From Lactiplantibacillus paraplantarum (lineage in GTDB: Bacteria > Bacillota > Bacilli > Lactobacillales > Lactobacillaceae): DNA of 64,000 nt. How positions within the stretch are numbered: position 1 is the stretch's first letter; each line of letters starts with the position of its first letter. The position numbers and the translations under genes were made by a program. Shown piece after piece: positions 29,801 to 37,125 of the stretch. The notes below the pieces were generated by a model, which was given only the letters and a program-made list of their open reading frames with translations, ran no database searches and was not told the DNA's origin. The stretch covers positions 1,612,001 through 1,676,000 of the forward strand of contig NZ_CP032744.1 in the NCBI RefSeq assembly GCF_003641145.1. Reading direction: 5' to 3'.

Positions 29801-29830
29801 AATTTTTGTTTGACCTTTATTGACTATTAA

Positions 29831-29860
29831 AGTATAACCGACAAGGTCAAACAAGGTCAA
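29831..29860 (-). promoter_or_regulatory. clpB promoter
   Basis: On the minus strand TTGACC (29855-29860) and TATACT (29831-29836), 18 bp apart. The -35 box is embedded in the CtsR operator. Leader of about 75 nt. Confidence 0.65.
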
Positions 29861-29861
29861 G
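29845..29861 (+). promoter_or_regulatory. CtsR operator of clpB
   Basis: Tandem heptads GGTCAAA-CAA-GGTCAAG read on the plus strand, matching the CtsR consensus RGTCAAA-NAN-RGTCAAA with one mismatch in the last base. It covers the -35 region of the clpB promoter. A third, lone heptad lies at 29809-29815 in the opposite orientation. It fits class III heat-shock repression. Confidence 0.85.
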
Positions 29862-29864
29862 AAT

Positions 29865-31103
29865 TTAGTCCTGGTCATAATTATCCTGAACGATCTGTAA
29901 GACCACGTCCACCGCTTGGGCCATCACCTGTTCTGAAACGTATTCGAACCGACCGTGCATGTTCTCACCGCCAGCGAACAAGTTGGGCGTTGGCAAGCCC
30001 ATAAATGAGATCTTGGAGCCATCTGTCCCACCACGAACCGGATAAATTGCCGGCGTAATGCCGAGCTTAATCATTGCTTGTTTTGCCAGTTCAACAACTT
30101 GCATGTCCTTTTCAATGACTTCACGCATATTATAGTACTGGTCCTTCATGTCGACCTTGATCCGGACCACACCGTCAGCTAAGTTCAACCGATCCGCAAC
30201 TGCCATAAATAACCGTTTACGTGCTTCAAACTTATCGCGATCATGATCACGAATAATGTAAGTCATCTTGGCGCTATCGACCGTTCCGTCTAAACTAAGC
30301 AAGAAGAAGAACCCTTCGCGACCTTCCGTATGTTCTGGGACATCGTGAGCTGGTAACGCCGATTGAAAATCAACGGCTAATTGCAAAGCATTGACCATCT
30401 TATCCTTAGCTTCACCTGGATGAACATTAACGCCTGTAATGGTCACGGTGGCTTGGGCTGCGTTGAATGTTTCATACTCCAATTCACCGAGTGGGCCTCC
30501 ATCGACCGTGTAGGCGTAATCGGCACCAAAGGCGGGTACATTAAAGTGATCAGCCCCAGTCCCAATTTCTTCATCAGGACCAAAAGCTAAGCGAATCTTG
30601 CCATGCTTGATTTCTGGATGGGTCAGCAAATATTCCGCCGCACTAATAATTTCAGCAACACCCGATTTGTCATCGGCACCAAGCAGTGTGGTCCCATCAG
30701 TCGTGATCAACGTGTGACCAGCATAGTTCTTTAAGTTGGGGAAGACAGCGGGATCCAACACGTAATCCCCGTTGCCTAACTTAATGACTGATTCGCCATC
30801 ATAGTTGTCAACAATTTGTGGATTGACATTTTCCGCATTAAAGTCGGCCGTATCGATGTGCGAAATAAAGCCTAGTGTTTTGACCGCCTTATCAGTATTA
30901 GCAGGGATGGTGGCAAAAACATACGCACTCTGCGCATCCTGTTCAACATCACTCAAGCCAAGTTCGGTAAGCTTGATCATTAACTGTTGCAAAAAGGCCG
31001 TTTCACGTGGTGATGACGGAATTGTCGTTGATTCCTCATCAGAACGACTATTAATCTTAACAAAAGTTAAAAAGTCTGAAATTAAGTTTGGATATTTTGA
31101 CAT
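29865..31103 (-). CDS. pepT: Peptidase T (tripeptide aminopeptidase)
   Basis: Zinc-dependent M20-family exopeptidase that releases the N-terminal residue of tripeptides; part of the lactic-acid-bacterial peptide-use system. It is 412 aa with metal-binding [18 protein letters not shown], catalytic [11 protein letters not shown], and the C-terminal [20 protein letters not shown] with the last metal ligand region. Full length. The stop codon lies 4 bp from the CtsR operator of clpB. A GGAAAG-type site precedes the ATG. Confidence 0.96.
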   Translation of the reverse strand: MSKYPNLISDFLTFVKINSRSDEESTTIPSSPRETAFLQQLMIKLTELGLSDVEQDAQSAYVFATIPANTDKAVKTLGFISHIDTADFNAENVNPQIVDNYDGESVIKLGNGDYVLDPAVFPNLKNYAGHTLITTDGTTLLGADDKSGVAEIISAAEYLLTHPEIKHGKIRLAFGPDEEIGTGADHFNVPAFGADYAYTVDGGPLGELEYETFNAAQATVTITGVNVHPGEAKDKMVNALQLAVDFQSALPAHDVPEHTEGREGFFFLLSLDGTVDSAKMTYIIRDHDRDKFEARKRLFMAVADRLNLADGVVRIKVDMKDQYYNMREVIEKDMQVVELAKQAMIKLGITPAIYPVRGGTDGSKISFMGLPTPNLFAGGENMHGRFEYVSEQVMAQAVDVVLQIVQDNYDQD

Positions 31104-31141
31104 AGAATAACTTCCTTTCCTTATTAAAGCTCATGATTAAC

Positions 31142-32164
31142 TTAGATGAAGGTAAACGGATCAGTATTCAGCTGAGACGCCACAATCTCGATTGGCCAAC
31201 CAGCTTGTACTCGCCACTGATTAAACAAACTAGTCAGTTGTGGTTTACAGATACTCTCGATATGATGGCCCGGGTCGATAACCGTTAACCCCGCCGCTAA
31301 CATATCATGACCAGTATGATAATAAACATCACCCGTCACGTAAGCTTGTGCACCTGCTTGCAGCGCTTGGGGATAAAATTTGCCACCATCACCGCCGAGG
31401 ACAGCGACACGGCTGATCCGTTGTTGAGAATCAGCGCTGACTAGTCGCAGCCCACTGACACCAAATGCTTGCTTACACTGTTCGGCAAGCGCTTGAGCCG
31501 ACAACGGTGTCGGTAAATCACCAACCCGGCCCATATAATACTGATGACCGCCAGATAACAGTGGCACAACCTGATAGTCCCACCTGTCAGCGGCTAGGTC
31601 ATCAATACCTGCCACCGCAGTCGAAACCTGATCGGCTAGTAAATCGACGCTGAACTGTTCACCTGAGTTGACAGCGTAACGATCTAGCGTGGCACCCACG
31701 GTATTCGTTAAGTATTCCTGTACCGTTTCAACTTGATTGGTCGGTACCGTTAGGGTCAGCTTAACAGCCTGTGCATGGTACCCAGGAACCAACCCCTGGA
31801 CGTTTTGCAAATCTAAGGCCGCCGCAAGCCAATCGTTCATACCACCCTCCGCACAGTCCAAGTTCGTATGGGCCGCGTACACCAAGATGTGGTGGGCTGC
31901 AAGTTCTGCATACATTGCTTTCTGAGGATCTTGATAATCAAGATTGTTGGCTGGCCGAAACATGACGGGATGGTGGGCAAAAATCATGTCGGCACCGATT
32001 GCGATGGCTTCTTGGACAACTTCCGGCCGCACATCCAAGGTGACTAACACCTTGTGGACATCCTGATGAGGATCACCGATTTGTAACCCGGTGGGATCAT
32101 GCTCCCATTTCAACTTGAGTGGCGCAAATTTTTCAAAGCGCGCGATTAATTCACTTGCTTGCAT
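31142..32164 (-). CDS. Nif3-like dinuclear metal-centre protein (YqfO type)
   Basis: A 340-aa member of the NIF3 family. Metal ligands are visible in ADMIFAHHPVMF (His pair), AHTNLDCAEGGMN and, at the C-terminus, VIDPGHHIES. The middle domain (about 135-230) is the PII/CutA-like insertion found in the Bacillus YqfO form. The molecular function is unsettled; GTP cyclohydrolase and hydrolase activities have been proposed for relatives. It overlaps trmK by 14 bp, the conserved trmK-nif3 order of Firmicutes. Confidence 0.9.
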   Translation of the reverse strand: MQASELIARFEKFAPLKLKWEHDPTGLQIGDPHQDVHKVLVTLDVRPEVVQEAIAIGADMIFAHHPVMFRPANNLDYQDPQKAMYAELAAHHILVYAAHTNLDCAEGGMNDWLAAALDLQNVQGLVPGYHAQAVKLTLTVPTNQVETVQEYLTNTVGATLDRYAVNSGEQFSVDLLADQVSTAVAGIDDLAADRWDYQVVPLLSGGHQYYMGRVGDLPTPLSAQALAEQCKQAFGVSGLRLVSADSQQRISRVAVLGGDGGKFYPQALQAGAQAYVTGDVYYHTGHDMLAAGLTVIDPGHHIESICKPQLTSLFNQWRVQAGWPIEIVASQLNTDPFTFI

Positions 32165-32858
32165 CCGTCAAGACTCCTTCAATCAATTTAATTTTGGCAT
32201 TAGCGCGCGCCAAGTGCTCCGCCGGAATCACTTTAGCCCGCTGCATTTGCGCAACCGCAGCGTTCACTCGCTGTAGTTCGCGCTGCCACTTGGCAATAAA
32301 TACCGGCGACTGCTCAGTTAACAGGAACGGACCAAACAACTGCTCAGCGGCTGTATATGTGACTGCATGATCAACGCGATCCGCACAAAGAATCTCATAA
32401 GTATGACCATCTTCTGCCAGAATTCGCTCAGCCACAATTTGAAACTGATTAGCAGCTAGCCATTCACGCACCGTTGCTTCACCAACGTTAGGCTCCAATA
32501 TGAGCCGTTGAACATCTACAAGTTGTGGTGCACCTTGCTCGAGAATGTGACGAATCAAAGGACCCCCCATTCCGGCAATCGTCACCGTATCAATACGATC
32601 AGTCGGCTCAATCGCAGCCAATCCGTCAGCCAACCGGGCCACCAAGACATCAGTTAAGCCTAGCTTTTGAATCTCATGGCGCGCGTTCTCAAAGGGACCT
32701 TGAACGACCTCACCGGCGATACCATAACTAATTTGGTGATTTAATGCGAGATTAGCTGGCAAATAGGCATGGTCTGACCCGATATCGGCTACTCGTGCCC
32801 CTGGCTTAACGAACGCCCCAACCGTTGCTAATCGTTGTGATAATTGTTTTGCATCCAC
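32151..32858 (-). CDS. trmK: tRNA (adenine(22)-N(1))-methyltransferase
   Basis: SAM-dependent methylation of A22 in the tRNA D-loop. The enzyme is 235 aa with motif I VADIGSDHAYLPANL (about residues 23-37), TVTIAGMGGPLI as the NPPF-like motif region and a helical C-terminal domain ending LIEGVLTDASK. I chose the GTG at 32858 (VDAKQLSQRL) because AAAGGGGA lies 7 nt upstream; the longer frame to 32894 has no site. It overlaps the Nif3-like gene. Confidence 0.92.
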   Translation of the reverse strand: MDAKQLSQRLATVGAFVKPGARVADIGSDHAYLPANLALNHQISYGIAGEVVQGPFENARHEIQKLGLTDVLVARLADGLAAIEPTDRIDTVTIAGMGGPLIRHILEQGAPQLVDVQRLILEPNVGEATVREWLAANQFQIVAERILAEDGHTYEILCADRVDHAVTYTAAEQLFGPFLLTEQSPVFIAKWQRELQRVNAAVAQMQRAKVIPAEHLARANAKIKLIEGVLTDASK

Positions 32859-32982
32859 ATACAGTTCCCCTTTAATTCGGTCAGACTTACCCACGCTAAT
32901 AAAGTATCAACAACACGACTTTCAGCAATTATTGGCAAATCTTCCCAGTCTAATTGTTTTAATTATACCGTTTAACTAACTA

Positions 32983-33022
32983 CGGATGGTACGCGTTATA
33001 TTAACTTGACTAGTACCATCCG
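32983..33022. repeat. Inverted repeat without a U-tract in the trmK/33223 intergenic gap
   Basis: CGGATGGTAC (32983-32992) and GTACCATCCG (33013-33022) form a perfect 10-bp stem with a 20-nt loop. It lies in the gap between divergent genes and has no T-run, so it is not an ordinary terminator. It could be a divergent regulatory site or a small hairpin. The remaining roughly 200 bp to 33222 show no gene. Confidence 0.45.
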
Positions 33023-33222
33023 CCACTAATCATATTTTACCATGCTTCACCATGAATACGCATTCAGCTGGTTAATTTTTTCTGAAAATTCCTAAGATTT
33101 GTTCAAACTAACTAAAATTCCATAAACCTAAGTTCAGCTAGCAAGCTTGCGTGCCATAATAGTAATGTCGACTGGCAAGCGACATGTATCTTATCTTCTA
33201 ACGAGAGAAAGTTTGATTAATC

Positions 33223-34422
33223 ATGCGAAAACGTCTTGTAACGACGTCGCCATTTTTGACTGGCCTAAAATTATTAGCCATTCTGCCACCGGTGGGAATC
33301 GGTTGGCTCATTTATTTAAGCCGCTGGCAATGGCTGGCGCTACTCAAACACCCGCGACAATTCGGCCGTCATGACCCATTGTTAGGATTTATTGTCCTGC
33401 TAATGGGTGTCACAACGCTCAATCTCAATCACCGTGATTACCGCAGCGTTGCACTGTCCGTTTTAATGCTTTTTGTATTAGGCAATTTATGGCTACTATG
33501 CCGTGAATCAACCCAATCAATTGCATGGCACGAACTGCGTAAATTCGTCATCCAATTCGGCTTGTATATTGCAATCAGCGGCTTTGCGTTTCATTGGCTC
33601 AACCAAGTATTGACACTACCGACTTGGTTAAAATTCCTGTTGGGCGATTTATTGTGGGGCTATGCCGCTAATCAAAATCGTTTATTCGGTTCCGCCTACA
33701 ATCCAAACGATGCCTGCTGTCTATTATTGATTGCCCTCGGTTTACTATTGACGCAATTAAGTCATGAAAGCGTTCACCCCTTCACCCGCTGGCCACTAGC
33801 GAACTGGTGCTTCGTCGGCCTACTGTGTGTAGGTATTTATCAAACCAAATCACGTACGGGTCTCATGATCATGATTGCTATTCTGATGATGACGGCTTAC
33901 CAGCTTTGTCGCCATCATCGCCTTTTAGTCACAACAATCTTAATAACCAGTAGTTTAATTATCTGGCACGTTTTCCCCCGCAGCGCCTCCACCGTTACCG
34001 CCCTTCAGAGTCGTTTGACGATTTGGCACAATAGTTTCGCCGTTTTCAAGCAGGCGCCGTTTCTCGGTGTCACGTATTTCGGCTTTGCCCGCCGCTATCT
34101 GCAACTGACCGGGACCTATGTTCCACACGCCCATGATATTTTACTCATGCTGCTGGCTTCTTTTGGCATTTTAGGTGGCGTTGGCTTTATTTACTTAGTC
34201 CTCAGTAGTGGTTGGCACTTAACCAAATATTGGCATCAGTATCGCACCCCCAATTTGCGATACTTTATGATGACGTTGCCCATCATTCTAGCTTACGGAT
34301 TAACAGATTTTGTCTTATCTTCCATGCAGGTATTGATTATTATTTTGCTGATCATTGCTTGTTGGCATCATGAACAGCAATTGAGTACTAACAGCCTCAT
34401 AGCGGCTACCAGTCACCGCTAG
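33223..34422 (+). CDS. O-antigen ligase/polysaccharide polymerase-like membrane protein
   Basis: A 399-aa protein with about ten membrane helices and a large extracytoplasmic loop in the C-terminal half (about residues 255-310) containing RLTIWHNSFAVFKQAPFLGV and HAHDILLMLLASFGILGGVG. This H-x-x-x-L...G-x-x-G pattern is typical of the O-antigen ligase/Wzy superfamily, which joins or polymerises surface glycans. No other glycan genes are adjacent, so the substrate is unknown. It stands alone on the plus strand, with a terminator at 34501-34552. Confidence 0.75.
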   Translation: MRKRLVTTSPFLTGLKLLAILPPVGIGWLIYLSRWQWLALLKHPRQFGRHDPLLGFIVLLMGVTTLNLNHRDYRSVALSVLMLFVLGNLWLLCRESTQSIAWHELRKFVIQFGLYIAISGFAFHWLNQVLTLPTWLKFLLGDLLWGYAANQNRLFGSAYNPNDACCLLLIALGLLLTQLSHESVHPFTRWPLANWCFVGLLCVGIYQTKSRTGLMIMIAILMMTAYQLCRHHRLLVTTILITSSLIIWHVFPRSASTVTALQSRLTIWHNSFAVFKQAPFLGVTYFGFARRYLQLTGTYVPHAHDILLMLLASFGILGGVGFIYLVLSSGWHLTKYWHQYRTPNLRYFMMTLPIILAYGLTDFVLSSMQVLIIILLIIACWHHEQQLSTNSLIAATSHR

Positions 34423-34500
34423 CCTGCAATTTAATCAGGGCACCGGTTACCGTTATCGTCGCCACACATTTCAAACGACCAATAACGGCCAGTTATCCCA

Positions 34501-34552
34501 AAAACAGTGTCAGCTGTCGGTGATCATCACACCGTAGCTCACACTGTTTTTT
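34501..34552. terminator. Bidirectional terminator between the ligase-like gene and the ABC permease gene
   Basis: AAAACAGTGT pairs perfectly with ACACTGTTTT (34541-34550), with an inner CGGTG/CACCG pairing; six T follow on the plus strand and an A/T run on the other. The converging genes end at 34422 and 34562. Confidence 0.8.
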
Positions 34553-34561
34553 AGCGTGCCG

Positions 34562-35332
34562 TTAACTGAAGCGACGATAGGCCAAGACCGTCAACGGCAT
34601 AAAAATTACAATAATAAGTCCGCTACTCAGTAGCACGACAAACGCATTTAATCCCCACTGACCAGTCTGCAAAATCGTGCGAATCGCGGTGATTGTTAAA
34701 CTGACCGGATTCAATCGAACGACTATTTGAAGCATATGTGGTAACGTCTTGGTCGGAATAAACGCGTTGGATAAAAAGGTCAGCACTAGAATAATAATCA
34801 TTGAGAGGCTGCCAATTAACGCCGCATTTTTGACCATTAATCCGACTAAGACAAAAACCCACGAGAGCGACCACCCAACAAATACTGCTAGCAGTAAAAC
34901 ACTGACCAGTACTAGCGGGCTAACGGTGGGGCGCCACCCCATCATGGAAGCCGTCACCAGCGCCATAATACCAGAAATAAGCAATCGCAAAACATCGCCC
35001 ATTAACTGACCGGCTAGCGGCACAATTGGTGAGATTGGCAGCGTCTTAAAACGGTCAAACACCCCCGCATTAATATCTTCACGCAATTGCTGGCCAGACC
35101 CCGAAGCCGCATTTAAAATACTTTGAACCAAAATACCGGTAACTAGCATTGGTAAATACGCATGGACACTGCCGGCAATCGCCCCACCAAACAAGTAACC
35201 AAATAATAGCGTAAAAATAACCGGTTGCATCACCACATCGCTAATATTATCCGGGTTATGCCACGTCTTTAACAAATTTCGATGTGTCATGGTCAAAATA
35301 TGACTTAATTGTGTTAGTTGTTTAATTGCCAT
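34562..35332 (-). CDS. ABC-2 type transporter permease
   Basis: A 256-aa membrane subunit with six helices, belonging to the DrrB/daunorubicin-resistance type of ABC-2 exporters. FDRFKTLPISPIVPLAGQLMGD is the cytoplasmic coupling helix with the family's F-x-x-(M/L)-x-x-(L/S)-P pattern. It pairs with the ATPase encoded 14 bp upstream. Probable export of drugs, lipids or peptides; the substrate is unknown. The pair is divergent from a MarR regulator gene, which probably represses it. Confidence 0.9.
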   Translation of the reverse strand: MAIKQLTQLSHILTMTHRNLLKTWHNPDNISDVVMQPVIFTLLFGYLFGGAIAGSVHAYLPMLVTGILVQSILNAASGSGQQLREDINAGVFDRFKTLPISPIVPLAGQLMGDVLRLLISGIMALVTASMMGWRPTVSPLVLVSVLLLAVFVGWSLSWVFVLVGLMVKNAALIGSLSMIIILVLTFLSNAFIPTKTLPHMLQIVVRLNPVSLTITAIRTILQTGQWGLNAFVVLLSSGLIIVIFMPLTVLAYRRFS

Positions 35333-35346
35333 CTCTTTGTCCTCCT

Positions 35347-36288
35347 CTAATTCGTGCCAACGGTCAGCTTCAAAAACACGTCATCAAGCGATGGTGTGTG
35401 CATGGCGAAGTTGCTGACCGTGATTTGAGCGGCTTGCAAACGTGTTAAAACTTCAGCGACTGTCGTCAAACTGTTGGCGCCTAACGGTACGGTCAAGGTA
35501 CGTGCCTCAACTTGTACGTTTTGACCAAGAACCGCTTGCAAAATATTTGTCGCCGATGCAACTGCCGCAGTCGTACTGACTTGTAACTCAAGTTCTTGCC
35601 CACCTATGCTTTGCTTCAAAGCTGTCGGTGTCCCACTAGCAACTAACTGGCCGTGATCAATGAGCGCAATGTGATCCGCTAATTGGTCCGCCTCTTCTAA
35701 ATATTGCGTTGTCAATACCACGGTTGAACCAGCCGCAACTAATTGACGAATCGCCTGCCACATCTGCGTTCTTGTTCGGGGGTCCAGGCCAGTGGTCGGT
35801 TCGTCAAGAAAAAGAATGGCCGGCTTGCCGATTAAGCTAACCGCTAAATCTAATCGGCGCCGCATCCCACCGGAAAATGTCGCTAAGACGTGGTCCGCGG
35901 ATTGCGTCAAATCAAAGTCAGCCAATAATTCAGTTGCCCGAGTTTTCGCTGCCACACGACTTAATCCATTTAACCGCCCAAAAATCTGCAAATTTTCCCG
36001 GGCACTCAAGTCCTGGTCGATACTGGCCGTCTGCCCCGTTAGACCAAACTGCTGGCGAACACGTTGGGCTTGTGACAACGAATCAAACCCATTAACTATG
36101 ATTTTTCCAGCATCTTGCCGCAATAGGGTCGTCAGCATCTTGATTGTCGTTGTTTTCCCCGCACCATTCGGACCCAACAAGCCAAAAATTTCACCCCGTT
36201 GCACTTGCAGCGACAAGTCTTTAACGGCGACTTTCGCGCCAAACCGTTTCTGAACATGCGTCATTTGAATCATCATTTCTTCACTCAT
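35347..36288 (-). CDS. ABC exporter ATP-binding protein (DrrA type)
   Basis: A 313-aa ATPase. Walker A GPNGAGKTT is at residues 39-47, signature FSGGMRRRLDLA, Walker B ILFLDEPTTGLDP, and a switch His in TTQYLEEADQLADH. A C-terminal extension of about 75 residues is typical of DrrA-like exporters. I chose the ATG at 36288 (MSEEMMIQ), since GGGAGG lies 7 nt upstream. It is first in a two-gene operon under the promoter at 36333-36361. Confidence 0.92.
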   Translation of the reverse strand: MSEEMMIQMTHVQKRFGAKVAVKDLSLQVQRGEIFGLLGPNGAGKTTTIKMLTTLLRQDAGKIIVNGFDSLSQAQRVRQQFGLTGQTASIDQDLSARENLQIFGRLNGLSRVAAKTRATELLADFDLTQSADHVLATFSGGMRRRLDLAVSLIGKPAILFLDEPTTGLDPRTRTQMWQAIRQLVAAGSTVVLTTQYLEEADQLADHIALIDHGQLVASGTPTALKQSIGGQELELQVSTTAAVASATNILQAVLGQNVQVEARTLTVPLGANSLTTVAEVLTRLQAAQITVSNFAMHTPSLDDVFLKLTVGTN

Positions 36289-36315
36289 TCTAAAACCTCC
36301 CACAAATTAGTCAGG

Positions 36316-36349
36316 TCCCCCTGACGAAATATATAGTAAGTCCCCCTGA
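36316..36349 (+). promoter_or_regulatory. Direct-repeat operator at the ABC exporter promoter
   Basis: TCCCCCTGA occurs twice, at 36316-36324 and 36341-36349, a 25-bp period that puts both on the same face of the helix. One copy lies in the spacer of the exporter promoter, the other just past its -10. The first also forms a TCAGG/CCTGA palindrome. A likely binding site for the divergent MarR protein; inferred from position only. Confidence 0.55.
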
Positions 36350-36361
36350 TTAATTTGTCAA
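36333..36361 (-). promoter_or_regulatory. Promoter of the ABC exporter operon
   Basis: On the minus strand a consensus TTGACA (36356-36361) and TACTAT (36333-36338), 17 bp apart, about 45 bp before the ATPase start. Confidence 0.7.
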
Positions 36362-36458
36362 TCATTAATTATTGACCGGCGATTCCAAAACCAGCTGCCC
36401 TTAAAGTGCCGTGTTTCGGAGAATGTTGTATACTTAAGAAAATAACGAATGGAATGAT

Positions 36459-36971
36459 TTGACCGTGACAACAAATATTAAGGCAGAACTAGTCGCCGGA
36501 AAATTAGCTGAATACGAGCAGCTAAGCAAAATTTATGATGATATTGTCAAACAGGCGCGCCCACGAATAACCGTTGAGGGCCAAGGCAAGATCCTATTAG
36601 CGCTAGCTGATGAAGACCACCTCTCACAAAAGCAGTTGGCGAGTCGCCTCGGCATGTCGCCACAATCAACGAGTGAATTTGTCTATAAACTAGTCAATCG
36701 GCATCTAGTAACCTTATCAAAGTCCACTAAAGATCGACGGGTCAACCTGGTTAACTTAACCACGGCTGGTCGCGAAGAAATCGCCTCCGCAGCTCAAGAA
36801 GTGCCACCGTTTGTCAACACACTTTCCGATGACGAGCTTGATCAGCTGGCGCCATTGTTAACCAAGATTACAACTGCGATGTATGCGGATATTGACGCTG
36901 CTAACCCAACTTTAGGCGTTAAGTTCCACAAATTATTTGCTAGTCGGTACTTGAAGCAGTTTAAAAAGTAA
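36459..36971 (+). CDS. MarR family transcriptional regulator (exporter-linked)
   Basis: A 170-aa winged-helix dimer-type regulator. The core is LSQKQLASRLGMSPQSTSEFVYKLVNRHLVTLSKSTKDRRVNLVNLT (helix-turn-helix then wing, about residues 50-100), with flanking helices for dimerisation. It is divergent from the ABC exporter genes and probably represses them. The start is either TTG at 36459 or GTG at 36465; a weak GGA is 5 or 11 nt away, so the choice is open. A TATACT -10 lies at 36429-36434 without a good -35. Confidence 0.88.
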   Translation: MTVTTNIKAELVAGKLAEYEQLSKIYDDIVKQARPRITVEGQGKILLALADEDHLSQKQLASRLGMSPQSTSEFVYKLVNRHLVTLSKSTKDRRVNLVNLTTAGREEIASAAQEVPPFVNTLSDDELDQLAPLLTKITTAMYADIDAANPTLGVKFHKLFASRYLKQFKK

Positions 36972-37054
36972 GACCAGCGCTACCTGACAGTCATTTTTAG
37001 CTGGCACCTTGCTAAAAATTAGCCATGACCAATATTTCGCTCTAACCGGATCTA

Positions 37055-37092
37055 AAAAGCGGACCAATTCAGTTACGAATTGATCCGCTTTT
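37055..37092. terminator. Terminator between marR and ppsA (converging)
   Basis: AAAAGCGGA-CAATTC arms with their complement (one mismatch) around AGTTAC, with T-runs on both sides. It lies 33 bp after the ppsA stop. Confidence 0.75.
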
Positions 37093-37125
37093 AGTGCTTA
37101 TTCAACTTTTATCAAAAATCACATT

